Shown: in pieces, positions 56,101 through 61,560 of the stretch
How positions within the stretch are numbered: position 1 is the first letter of the stretch
How the letters are laid out: every line of letters begins with the position of its first letter
NCBI RefSeq assembly: GCF_041075285.1
Contig: NZ_CP163512.1
Span: 2,170,001-2,234,000, forward strand
Reading direction: 5' to 3'
DNA from: Providencia rettgeri
GTDB lineage: Bacteria > Pseudomonadota > Gammaproteobacteria > Enterobacterales > Enterobacteriaceae
DNA: 64,000 bases
Made by a program: the position numbers and the translations under genes
The notes under the pieces: generated by a model
Database searches by the model: none
The model's input: only the letters and a program-made list of their open reading frames with translations
Told to the model about the DNA's origin: nothing

Positions 56101-57383
56101 ATATTATTTATTGTATTGAATTCCTCATGAACAACTTCTATATTATTATTTGTGTAGGCTATTTTTCGTTCGGAAAGAAGAACGTTCTCGGTTATTTTTA
56201 CATCATTATTATTTAACCATTTTATTTCATTATAATTGTCATGGTTAATTTGTTTATCATTATAGACAAAAAGCAAAGAAACATCATAGCCACCTCGTTT
56301 ATTTTTTATAAACTCTTGTTTTTTGCCATATTCATTTAAAAATTTAAAAAACCTTACTTTGTCATTCACTTGATATAACTTATGATTAGAATCGAAAAAT
56401 CGATACCACCATTGATTTGTGGTTGGCTCGTAAATAGCAGATACCGCCATCTGATGATATTCAGAGCCAAACAGAAAATATGCAGACTGCTTTTCACTTT
56501 GCGTTATTTTAGAAAGTAGTTTATTGAATTGCTTTATGCTTAATGTAAACTCCATTCCACGTTCGTAATGAGTATAATTATGGTCAAGGTTACCGATAGT
56601 TAAAGAATTTAGCTTATAATATGATTCTAGTTTTAAATACTCTTCTCTTCTTAAATTCTGATAGACATAATGCATCACTATTCTAGCATCTTCTGTATTA
56701 AATTTATCATTAATATTATTCGCTCTACTTGAAAGTTCACTTTTAAGCTTTTTTAATAATGGATCTGAATTGATTCTTTTTCCTTCTTCTGTTAGAAAAA
56801 ATTGTTCATCAGCTATCAGTGCGGAAATATATTCATTTAACACTATCTTTTGTTTTTCTATAATTGATTGAATGTAATCCGTATGATTTACATGCATTTC
56901 AGTCGAAACATTATTTAACTCTACTGCATTTTCTAAGTAATTAATTAATTTTGTATTTTCATTTACCTTGGGATAATAAAAATTATCTTTATATTTATAA
57001 AGTACATAGGATCTTTCTGTTATCATTTGAATACGAATAACTTCAAGCATATACTCATTGAGTAATGATCTTGCATGAATTTTAAGTGCATCATATCTTA
57101 TCCTTTCTATTGGACTCAAATCCTCTATATCTTTATTTATGATATACAATAAATTATATAACTTATTAATATAATCTTTCCCTTGACCAAGGCTATCATA
57201 TTTTAAAAATGCATTTGAGAAGCCATAACATAAGCCTCCAGCTTCATCACCATTGCCTACAACAGTATTTGAATAATCCCATCCATACTCTGTCATGAGT
57301 TTAGAAAAAAATGCTGTATTTTCAGGTAATTTAATATATTCAATAAAATCATTCTGGTTAAATTTAATTTCCATATAATTCAT
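47157..57383 (-). CDS. Giant multidomain RTX-type toxin (protease, cyclase, C80 protease, translocation)
   Basis: A single intact frame of 3408 residues, start ATG 57383 with AAGGA at 7 bases. No signal peptide. Domain order as read: C58/YopT-like cysteine protease (1-372; Cys52, His310, Asp331); ExoY/edema-factor-like nucleotidyl cyclase (about 520-850); C80 cysteine protease (about 1000-1160; His1049, Cys1094); a second C80-like unit without the catalytic pair (about 1275-1440); helical linker (1440-1840); TcdB/Mcf-like region with hydrophobic hairpins near 2100-2190; RTX nonapeptides in three clusters (about 2570, 2980-3050, 3200-3280). Expected action: secreted, inserted into a host membrane, cut by inositol phosphate-triggered C80 activity, freeing effector domains. 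Inserted between aspC and gloC; very AT-rich, especially the 5' half, which suggests acquisition. No secretion genes adjoin it. Confidence 0.9.
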   Translation of the reverse strand: MNYMEIKFNQNDFIEYIKLPENTAFFSKLMTEYGWDYSNTVVGNGDEAGGLCYGFSNAFLKYDSLGQGKDYINKLYNLLYIINKDIEDLSPIERIRYDALKIHARSLLNEYMLEVIRIQMITERSYVLYKYKDNFYYPKVNENTKLINYLENAVELNNVSTEMHVNHTDYIQSIIEKQKIVLNEYISALIADEQFFLTEEGKRINSDPLLKKLKSELSSRANNINDKFNTEDARIVMHYVYQNLRREEYLKLESYYKLNSLTIGNLDHNYTHYERGMEFTLSIKQFNKLLSKITQSEKQSAYFLFGSEYHQMAVSAIYEPTTNQWWYRFFDSNHKLYQVNDKVRFFKFLNEYGKKQEFIKNKRGGYDVSLLFVYNDKQINHDNYNEIKWLNNNDVKITENVLLSERKIAYTNNNIEVVHEEFNTINNIAKIKLTIENNEKYIYTDILDYLSLYDLIEDNQRILGDIKDNIFISDGNDKIYPVNEEIIRTLDLTNFKKSVEDKDYKSINLHIKALAKNTVTPAIGISESHQHAITKVAEKYNVVIGIRPVDPKSMSLINSGIYSSKGLNIKGKSSDWGPHSGFIPIHQQFAKKSARDEFEKYNRYIQQSIDQTQAIAVQLEITQERVDELMSYKTITPLEALGETQYSATIATYDGKEKIFLLKKTHRNENIIWQVFHLDEGDEIVPFEILGDKKTNKGMTADYDIFSIIFPISELEHYVKVSEMPSWEDWKQTVIYEELNAEQKKLYNSEIEYNKQEGKENGIINKRIKEIKKEINRQLGCVAGYELIHHGADDANPASVMKDNFPITFFLPEKLKAKGALYGVEHPINTYFPMNSDGAIVIDNIKQLSDFQQLLINQDYRVPFNQNWNTGEGSEYFNPKRKISDSYIKNAEEIKRKISSSENESNTNYKSTKELKNDYLIKELGQPIAQLDSDLGDIYHVHKNTQGGEHSRNTSIIDQWGNAIEKYNNLYKQKTKNPSETLPSEYDYNVIIQIEGDETTSGTVARVFSKHPEKSMVIQYNLQDWQYKILHGDLNKIHSGKVRWIIVGHGDYYGNNLQTVFSKEKAAKFVDSICYLREKILRSQSPDKIVLFGCELSRGGINENFTYLAVNEFAKNKMYMPVSSYKYLVGANIGGNKFVTVDRKNRFVSQEKNLKNIYQYDLKTSTIKINNNPSILYFIDELSKENLTIEQLIAKNTPDPFSVFKHPETKQLDIGLIKKIAYNPAVYKQFTEELRYFNNILPDDFYSVFTKKINDQGFIEVPIWKMIDSKTIQGQSGLSRVNDEKSFTVVIRMVGNENGKNIAERLVATSPKNTIVLQMDVDAKTWRIEYGKTEVPSVLPSEKSVNWVVIGDEQLAKRPANDLVAGFIAVKKQYPYLKPENIRYHSTSAESASTNHELMRFNQNLANSLKDHGIEAKLTTTYTSSANIYHVKNLITLESHSTMGNSDHAKIRTLLEKLALKNILISDINEVEHNYLLRYFTDKTGNIDSKKLNSAIYDPLLSRKINKYLMGGNLEDINQWNTLFELKIPSSIQQQSADLLTILQGIHHNPDILNHLSDSSINQLKAAFPSINDFDRGKVLALVSDPNAYILKCDQLMAISQLNDDNFIGENAPYKGLALNDVLQHYQSNYQYRQQQFNQLLNQAQNRTLDSQVTLFNHGIIRQQGKHNDIDNKIGLIYGFETQLGNAESARKLIERKVELEKIQLQGKLSEQQNDLLNKISKYIAGAETALQRKGIHIADQSILDTLSASNIDYHHQRHSVLLIKGKLATFTISHTYHEGIYQYSLLDPIGIQLSVTNKNEQLAKHEFHLLVKNYLTEEITNIDGEQIIRAKQAGFDIDNFGRIRGDIQWINFDDQEIRDIALEQKTQRAKIINHPVYGDEKNSWVVLHGEKIPFFKLQNLGAEIDGKPLAISDTTKFNWHKKIRFHSEKLAAELAMLEGNDSDLALLKIIRQQLNDPEITTIGYDNANFKESGVLRKQLKYLSQDMDIDSPEIKAKLINKLHKVGLKLPRFQRIGNRFGQGMGGAGITQTVISIYAILKKLDDPDLTEAEYAELEKQYYLACGTAFFNYGDMVLQPILLNFASKAGASSLACSRLAAGTVIVFNLVGMGLDAYQAYDNLAKLEHVSDPKQRQDLIVNASFSIASFVVNGVTVIGVLAASSTIPVLGLVVGGLLIVGGWVYNGRRAVENIKAEIDISWSRELEEGIRGAVGLEPTLRSQQEMTIKRYIDAFKNDAWASDLAHYEQTLAKSGFDHHLSIIEKPIYQKKQYYYLVDNKNNYFGGTLGKISYGPGSYKEVYSKKGAPYFTEDDADFLLNNYIMLLDGRVGKPSRRNNGGTFVNEFSKEAKELFDLQQTGKEPSHERYNFNPEYSDSLFTEFKSRHHINESDFKLSVEEQLAFSIPEQLSFFSLKTRFGVFGQTLHGSYQRFSEHIINDRKRISWYLNTNDSTGSSFNTASGNDVIIGHQNKMNAFLILSGEKYFAGGKKSDYFYLRDNSIDSLKPYGIGKITKFLDGLSGQDTLIIDSMPDKYYADIELAKNNVSYKNNQSGGFINVAYIKNIENIVLRNKTNDRVLGDEKDNILDGGSGDDWLYGDSGNDKLILVQGYAKGGKGNDSYQIRRYVWHHQVDNLYLHVKKYNQTNKKVEIKKVINKFYKNTSLVYQPKVIIDEDSQSTSMVNLEYTLREIEDVYIEGNDLFLQIKLNEEIIDGISFSNVSSKPIIKLNNFYRNTDSGRELNHNYILKTHDGFILSSKLTSLDKDTPSIFRDKIFSISYIETLDQSVRENDKSVYIESASNAIVIDGNRVYVSPSWGEFKWTGLAENLTYEGTRGNDIITEVSSGNHIKISTGKDIYRIEQVKDDPTAIIFDFSTVRGLYTDEDKVILLLPTLNGFDLQQDNQTLFIKDRFYNKRFAIRFENYDESMSQSVVIQDKDSNVFSVNLIRDECTLSLVNRPNESTDKNDTIILPDGYYVENNLINSKSGNDLILDKSRDSRILIGGEGDDTIKTFHGNNVLYGGEGKNHLSGGNGNDVLLSSKGIDTLMGGAGDDHYIVDGRHSGMAYIDDWEGTNTVDLFHFKGKPIIEEQADGTVFSYYISEAGKIVKIKQSSEKMGIAPMIHLYDEFPVNLQTTTQNGMGALTDELARKLSHAQKQGLKDIWQPVDEISSELRGALPTSTILTTEKVDKIIIGSNHSRTHWLIDGKNGDDLIIDNSHHGRIIKGGKGNDHIILAVTLGDSEVDNVVYSGEGDDRIFGGYARDVMISLDGNDLLMGGQGNDYYLVNGYGKGHVTIDDSYGRNRAVLVNFQRSWIKDSVNAEGIRETVYQSDAGRTVTIRYDTKLSSMANVIDMQFEQSDKATWNAQQEQTVDRLIQSLVEQRVDDELSMINSPNTHKTVWNPVMHVEQFLTNTL
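47514..49691 (-). other. Toxin C-terminal RTX repeat region (residues about 2565-3290)
   Basis: Glycine-rich nonapeptides of type GGxGxDxLx: GDEKDNILDGGSGDDWLYGD near 2575; GGEGDDTIKTFHGNNVLYGG and GGNGNDVLLSS, GGAGDDHYIVDG near 2990-3050; GGKGNDHIIL, SGEGDDRIFGG and GGQGNDYYLVNG near 3215-3280. These bind calcium after type I secretion. The clusters are separated by non-repeat beta-rich stretches. Confidence 0.88.
50484..51866 (-). other. Toxin membrane-insertion region, TcdB/Mcf-like (residues about 1840-2300)
   Basis: Contains paired hydrophobic stretches typical of translocation hairpins: AAGTVIVFNLVGMGLDAYQ and, near 2135-2190, ASFVVNGVTVIGVLAAS, then PVLGLVVGGLLIVGGWVY. Preceded by a segment with DIQWINFDDQEIRDIALEQ and HPVYGDEKNSW that resembles, from memory, the pore-forming part of large clostridial toxins and of Photorhabdus Mcf. 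Confidence 0.65.
53064..53561 (-). other. Toxin degenerate second C80-like domain (residues about 1275-1440)
   Basis: Begins SFTVVIRMVGNENGKNIAER and NTIVLQMDVDAKTWRIEYGK, paralleling the first C80 domain (NVIIQIEGDETTSGTVARV, MVIQYNLQDWQYKILHGD). Where domain 1 has IIVGHGD this one has VVIGDEQ, and the GCELS Cys motif is absent, so it should be inactive. Confidence 0.7.
53904..54386 (-). other. Toxin C80 autoprocessing protease domain (residues about 1000-1160)
   Basis: Core strands NVIIQIEGDETTSG and KSMVIQYNLQDWQYKILHGD, catalytic His1049 in VGHGD and catalytic Cys1094 in LFGCELSRGG, the order found in MARTX and clostridial toxin cysteine protease domains. Known members are activated by inositol hexakisphosphate. 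Confidence 0.88.
54834..55826 (-). other. Toxin nucleotidyl cyclase domain, ExoY/edema factor family (residues about 520-850)
   Basis: Aligned to anthrax edema factor from memory: SESHQHAITKVAEK; Lys565 and Lys572 in KGLNIKGKSSDWGP (edema factor Lys346, Lys353); Asp702 and Asp704 in TADYDIF (Asp491, Asp493); His790 and Asn796 in HHGADDAN (His577, Asn583). The place of edema factor His351 is Lys570, as I recall for ExoY. No calmodulin-binding extension is evident. Confidence 0.9.
56268..57383 (-). other. Toxin N-terminal C58/YopT-like protease domain (residues 1-372)
   Basis: Papain-like triad read from spacing: Cys52 (GGLCYGFSNAFL), His310 (GSEYHQMAVSAIY), Asp331 (WYRFFDSNHKLYQV). The Cys motif, the His on a strand and the FFD-N turn are like YopT/AvrPphB and LifA proteases. 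The helical insertion between Cys and His is long. Confidence 0.72.
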
Positions 57384-57504
57384 TTAACAATCCTTATTAA
57401 TATATATATTTTCATATTAAAAATATCAGAATAAATCTTTTTATCAAAATTAAAAAAGAAAAATTAAGACAATCTTTTAGTGCGAATTTAAAAACACAAA
57501 ACAA

Positions 57505-57526
57505 TACGCCCCATAAATGGGGCGTA
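57505..57526 (-). terminator. gloC terminator
   Basis: TACGCCCC-ATAAAT-GGGGCGTA, a perfect 8 bp stem, 44 bases after the gloC stop on the minus strand. It separates gloC from the toxin gene; the toxin promoter must lie in 57384-57504. Confidence 0.85.
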
Positions 57527-57569
57527 AATTAAAATAACAACTATAAATTATTAAAAGTTTATAACGTGA

Positions 57570-58205
57570 TCAATCATTTTGTAAAAAAGGATTGGTCTTA
57601 CGTTCAAAACCTAAATTTGACATAGGTCCGTGACCCGGAATGAACTGATAGTCATCACCTAATGGCAACACTTTATTTTTAATCGATGCGATTAGCTCCT
57701 GATGGTTACCCCGTGGGAAATCACTACGCCCGACTCCCCCTTTAAATAACACATCCCCCATTGAAATCAATTTATCATCATGATTGACGAAAATGATATG
57801 TCCAGGCGTATGCCCTGGGCAATGCAATACATCAAAGCTAATGCCACCACAAGTTACTTTATCCCCTTCTTCTAACCAATAGTCAGGCGTGAAATCAGGG
57901 CAATCTCCGATATAGAACATCGCATTTTGTTCAGCAAGGTTTTCAATCCAGAAAGCATCTTCTTTCTGAGGACCATAAATGGGGACTGAAAAATGTTTGG
58001 CAAGGGTAGCTGATGCACCAATATGATCTGAATGACCGTGGGTAAGCAGAATTTTCGTGAGGGTTAATCCACGGCTTTCGATAGCTGAAATCAGTTTTTC
58101 TGCTTCACCGCCGGGATCAACCACTACTGCATCTAATGTATTTTCATCCCAAATAACCTGACAGTTTTGCATAAACGGCGTTACTGGGATAATAGTGTAT
58201 TTCAT
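57570..58205 (-). CDS. gloC: Type II glyoxalase GloC (YcbL)
   Basis: Protein of 211 residues, metallo-beta-lactamase fold. Zinc motif THGHSDH (residues 55-61), later His in HCPGHTPGH and GDVLFKGGVGRSD, and final PGHGP. It hydrolyses S-lactoylglutathione in methylglyoxal detoxification, downstream of the MgsA product also encoded in this window. ycbK-gloC are 39 bases apart and probably co-transcribed. Confidence 0.95.
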   Translation of the reverse strand: MKYTIIPVTPFMQNCQVIWDENTLDAVVVDPGGEAEKLISAIESRGLTLTKILLTHGHSDHIGASATLAKHFSVPIYGPQKEDAFWIENLAEQNAMFYIGDCPDFTPDYWLEEGDKVTCGGISFDVLHCPGHTPGHIIFVNHDDKLISMGDVLFKGGVGRSDFPRGNHQELIASIKNKVLPLGDDYQFIPGHGPMSNLGFERKTNPFLQND

Positions 58206-58244
58206 CGAACAATTACTCCGTAATCTGTGTCACCTATGCACAGA

Positions 58245-58793
58245 TTACCACGTTCTTGCCGGTCCTGTATCGATATGTATAAAATTGCTGCGAGGATAAT
58301 AACCAACACCACCCGCATTCATTTTGATTGCCGCTTTACGAATATGACTTAATTGTACACCTTCAATATGAAAATCCATCGCTTGTCCACGTGTGTGGTA
58401 GCTTTTTTTCGCAACCCCAGAGCTTTTACTGCGTAGTTTATTATTGGTTTCTAACGAACGATAACCCGAGATCAGTTGGACTGGCTTATTGGTTCCCATC
58501 ATCATTTGTAATAAATATATTTGATCAAAGAGTTTTGGATCGATAGTTTTCACTTTGTCACAACGGTAATCACGGAAAAAGTGATTCAAACGTGCAAGTT
58601 CCGATTTATTGTAACGGTGACCATCAAAAAATTCTGTTTTTAAAAATTCGCCAGTATTAATATTTTGAAAACGTAAAATGCGAGGACGCGGTGTCGTCAT
58701 TGCGGCAAATACATGACTTGGCAACAAACTGAGACCGACTGCTGCTGCGCCAATTCCCAGCCATTTTCTGCGGGTTTGATCAATAATATCCAT
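58245..58793 (-). CDS. ycbK: Tat-exported M15-family protein YcbK
   Basis: 182 residues from ATG 58793, the E. coli length; an in-frame ATG at 58865 adds residues not found in homologues. A twin-arginine signal (TRRKWLGIGAAAVGLSLLP) directs Tat export, as for E. coli YcbK. The DUF882/peptidase M15A domain keeps the zinc and catalytic residues: His and Asp in SYHTRGQAMDFHIEG and His in NFIHIDTG. Probably acts on cell-wall peptides; the substrate is uncertain. Confidence 0.94.
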   Translation of the reverse strand: MDIIDQTRRKWLGIGAAAVGLSLLPSHVFAAMTTPRPRILRFQNINTGEFLKTEFFDGHRYNKSELARLNHFFRDYRCDKVKTIDPKLFDQIYLLQMMMGTNKPVQLISGYRSLETNNKLRSKSSGVAKKSYHTRGQAMDFHIEGVQLSHIRKAAIKMNAGGVGYYPRSNFIHIDTGPARTW

Positions 58794-59147
58794 AGGTGAT
58801 AGCTCAGACTCTAATAATATAAATAAAAATTCAATGAATTTTAGACAACTTGTTGAGTCTAGCAAATCATTCTCAATTTTAATGTATAATTATGTAAAGA
58901 TATGCATAATTTAAGGCAAATTTATTGCAATAATCGTCAAAAATCGCGTCATATCACTAAATTCTGTGCCTTGATAACATTATTACAGTAAATCTGTTAT
59001 TGAGTCATCTTTGGAAATACATAACCCCAACAATGTAAGCTAAAGAATAATCATCCCTTGTGAGTTAACAACAGAATTGTTCTGAATTAAATGGAAATGA
59101 GCAAAAAGCAATAACAACCGAGAGGTTTTCTCCGCTGTTTGTGATTG

Positions 59148-59262
59148 TTGACAAAGTGAGATAACAATATGTGTTTTCCCACTTTATGCTATGGGACGAA
59201 AATCAGCACATTGATTTTTCTTGTTGATTTTTAAAACTTATCCAACTACCGCTAACCATTTC
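59148..59262 (+). repeat. Structured intergenic repeat, copy 3 (plus, diverged)
   Basis: GTTGACAAAGTGAGATAACA ... TTTTCCCACTTTATG, GAAAATCAGCACATTGATTT, and AAAACTTATCCAAC align with copies 1 and 2. The last stem is changed. No duplicated terminator brackets this copy, so it is probably older. Confidence 0.75.
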
Positions 59263-59278
59263 ACGGTTTCGGCCACCT

Positions 59279-59306
59279 GAAATAGAGGGTCTTCTCCCTC
59301 TATTTC
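59279..59306 (-). terminator. ldtD terminator
   Basis: GAAATAGAGGG and CCCTCTATTTC pair perfectly around 6 bases, 19 bases after the ldtD stop on the minus strand. Confidence 0.8.
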
Positions 59307-59324
59307 CTGATTAGTCAAAAAAGA

Positions 59325-61109
59325 TCACAGCATAATTTTCTTTAACATCGGCAAATAGTCACCTACATTATCAATGCTATTATCATATTGATAAATATCG
59401 GCACGGTATTGAGGTTGCTGGTCTTTATCTACCCAAGCGGTTTGGTAATAAAGATAAACAGGAATTCTGTCAGGAATATTGACATAACGTGTTGAACCTT
59501 CTTTCAATGCCCCATCAATACGTTTTTGTTCCCACCCTGCATCACCAAGCAAAATACTGGCAAGCTCACTGGCTTTATTCACGCGTACACACCCTGAGCT
59601 TATCGCACGTGCATTACGGTTAAATAAGTTATGGTTTGGTGTGTCATGCAAATAAATCGCATCAGAACTTGGCATATTGAATTTATAGCGCCCTAACGAA
59701 TTCGTTGGACCTGGTGCCTGCCTAATACGATATGGGAAGTTTGCTGGGGTAATATTATCCCAATCAATTGAATAAGGATTGATTTCATAAGCATCTGGCC
59801 CCCAACCCGAATAAACCGTGTAACCTTTGCGGCTAAAATAGCTAGGATCTTGCTTTCCTTTTGGGGCAATATCTTTACGTGCCATACTGGTTGGTACGCT
59901 CCAAGGCGGGTTAATTACCACATTATTTAATGCGCTGCTCATTATTGGCGTTTTACGATCCGCACGACCAACGATAACTTTTGAATCAAGAATAACTTCA
60001 TCATTCAGATAAAAGTCTAATGAATAACCGGGGATATTAACCAAAATCCCGGTGCCACTACTTGCAGGAATAATACGTAAACGCTGAATATTCAGCGCCA
60101 TCAAACCTGCTTTTTGTGCTGGCTTCATATTAAGCCAAACCCGAGTCCCTTTACCAATTACCCCATCAGCCTCTAAGCCGTACTGTAACTGGAATTTTTT
60201 GACTGCATCAACCAGTTTTTGGTCATAAATTTTTGACGCTGCATTAACGGGTTTCGCAGGTTCTGCAACAGCCGCTTCGTTCGCCTGCTCGCTGGCTTGT
60301 TCTGCCACTTGCGCTAACGTTTCTGGCACCTCAGTTTCAACCACGTCTTCAGTAGCACCTTCACTTAATAAACCTTCACGCTGTAAAATTTTACGTAACA
60401 CAAGGACATCGTCACTGGATTGCCCCGGTTTTAATGTCTTTGTGCCTGTCAGTTCTAACGTATCTTCAGGTAGCGCCAACAATTTAAGCATTTCTTTGCG
60501 CATTGGCTGGTACATTGGATGATTAGGCGCTTGTTCTTTAATCCATTCAGTCAAGCGCTGTGCTTCCATAGCCTCTAACCAAGGTTTCATCTGCGCAGTG
60601 GTTGGTGCGATAATTTTGTATGGACGGTTAGTGTACAGCCAATATTGCCCACTCGCTTCTATGGAAGACAAATACTGAAGGTATCCAAGCATTGCATCAG
60701 ATAAAATAACATCACGCCCCAGTTCACTGAGCTGGTTATTTTCCAATATAGACAGCCATTCACTAAATTGAGGTTGAATCCCAGAAAGTGATAGTTCTGC
60801 TAATTGTTGTTGGAATTGACTCACCGCCGTTTCATCTTGCCACAACAGTGCCATTTGCTTATCGGCATATAACTTGGCAAGTTGCGTTGCAAAAATAGGT
60901 TTCACATCCGAGGGAAGTGACGCCGTGATCTTTGCCATACTTTCTGTTGGTGTTACCGTCACTGTTTCTTTAACTTCAACAACTTGTGGTTGTTGCGCTT
61001 CGGTGACACTTTGCTGCGTATTTTCATCATTAGAAAAAGCGGGAAACTGGAATGCCATTAACCCACATATTACTGAGACTTGCAGAGCTTTCACTCTTCT
61101 CTTTGCCAT
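59325..61109 (-). CDS. ldtD: L,D-transpeptidase LdtD (YcbB)
   Basis: Protein of 594 residues: signal peptide (about 1-27), a peptidoglycan-binding domain with KFQLQYGLEADGVIGKGTRVWLNM (about 310-335), and the YkuD catalytic domain with HDTPNHNLF and SSGCVRV, catalytic Cys507. It makes 3-3 cross-links in peptidoglycan, which can bypass beta-lactam-inhibited enzymes. An Ala/Glu/Val-rich low-complexity insert (about 255-290) is unlike the rest. Next to mukB as in E. coli. Confidence 0.96.
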   Translation of the reverse strand: MAKRRVKALQVSVICGLMAFQFPAFSNDENTQQSVTEAQQPQVVEVKETVTVTPTESMAKITASLPSDVKPIFATQLAKLYADKQMALLWQDETAVSQFQQQLAELSLSGIQPQFSEWLSILENNQLSELGRDVILSDAMLGYLQYLSSIEASGQYWLYTNRPYKIIAPTTAQMKPWLEAMEAQRLTEWIKEQAPNHPMYQPMRKEMLKLLALPEDTLELTGTKTLKPGQSSDDVLVLRKILQREGLLSEGATEDVVETEVPETLAQVAEQASEQANEAAVAEPAKPVNAASKIYDQKLVDAVKKFQLQYGLEADGVIGKGTRVWLNMKPAQKAGLMALNIQRLRIIPASSGTGILVNIPGYSLDFYLNDEVILDSKVIVGRADRKTPIMSSALNNVVINPPWSVPTSMARKDIAPKGKQDPSYFSRKGYTVYSGWGPDAYEINPYSIDWDNITPANFPYRIRQAPGPTNSLGRYKFNMPSSDAIYLHDTPNHNLFNRNARAISSGCVRVNKASELASILLGDAGWEQKRIDGALKEGSTRYVNIPDRIPVYLYYQTAWVDKDQQPQYRADIYQYDNSIDNVGDYLPMLKKIML

Positions 61110-61508
61110 ACATCCACCTTAAGTTACTACATGGATAACAATAGTTTTTTTATTATAGTTGCTATTTTATTGTATTTTATTTTAACAATAATGTTATAGG
61201 AATAGACTAATTTTCGCTATTTTGAATGTTCAATCATCTGAAATAGTTAGAATTCAAATATACATTTGAGAAATAGAATTATTCCCATCTTTAACATTTT
61301 AGTGTTTTTTACCCGTTACTCCTTGTATTAAACAATGTCACAATACACATAGTTGAGTTTTATTTTTATGAAAAGTATTTACCCAACTTATTTAATTACT
61401 CAATAACCTTATTCTTAGTAATGAATTTACGATTAAAAAATAAAATCCAAACTAATCTAATAACAATATATTGATGACAATTGAAACTCTATAACTACTC
61501 AATATAAA
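61110..61508. other. Non-coding region between mukB and ldtD
   Basis: About 400 very AT-rich bases. It should carry the ldtD promoter. No repeat, RNA gene or convincing small ORF seen. Confidence 0.5.
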
Positions 61509-61540
61509 AACGCCGACATTTATGACTAAATATCGGCGCT
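61509..61540 (-). terminator. mukB terminator
   Basis: GCCGATATTTA and TAAATGTCGGC pair around 4 bases, followed on the minus strand by GTTTTTATATT, about 25 bases after the mukB stop. Confidence 0.85.
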
Positions 61541-61560
61541 TAATTAAATGACATTACTCA

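Larger units (their letters stand above)
58794..59324. other. ycbK-ldtD intergenic region
   Basis: 531 bases with no gene: upstream region of ycbK, repeat copy 3 (59148-59262) and the ldtD terminator (59279-59306). Confidence 0.6.
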
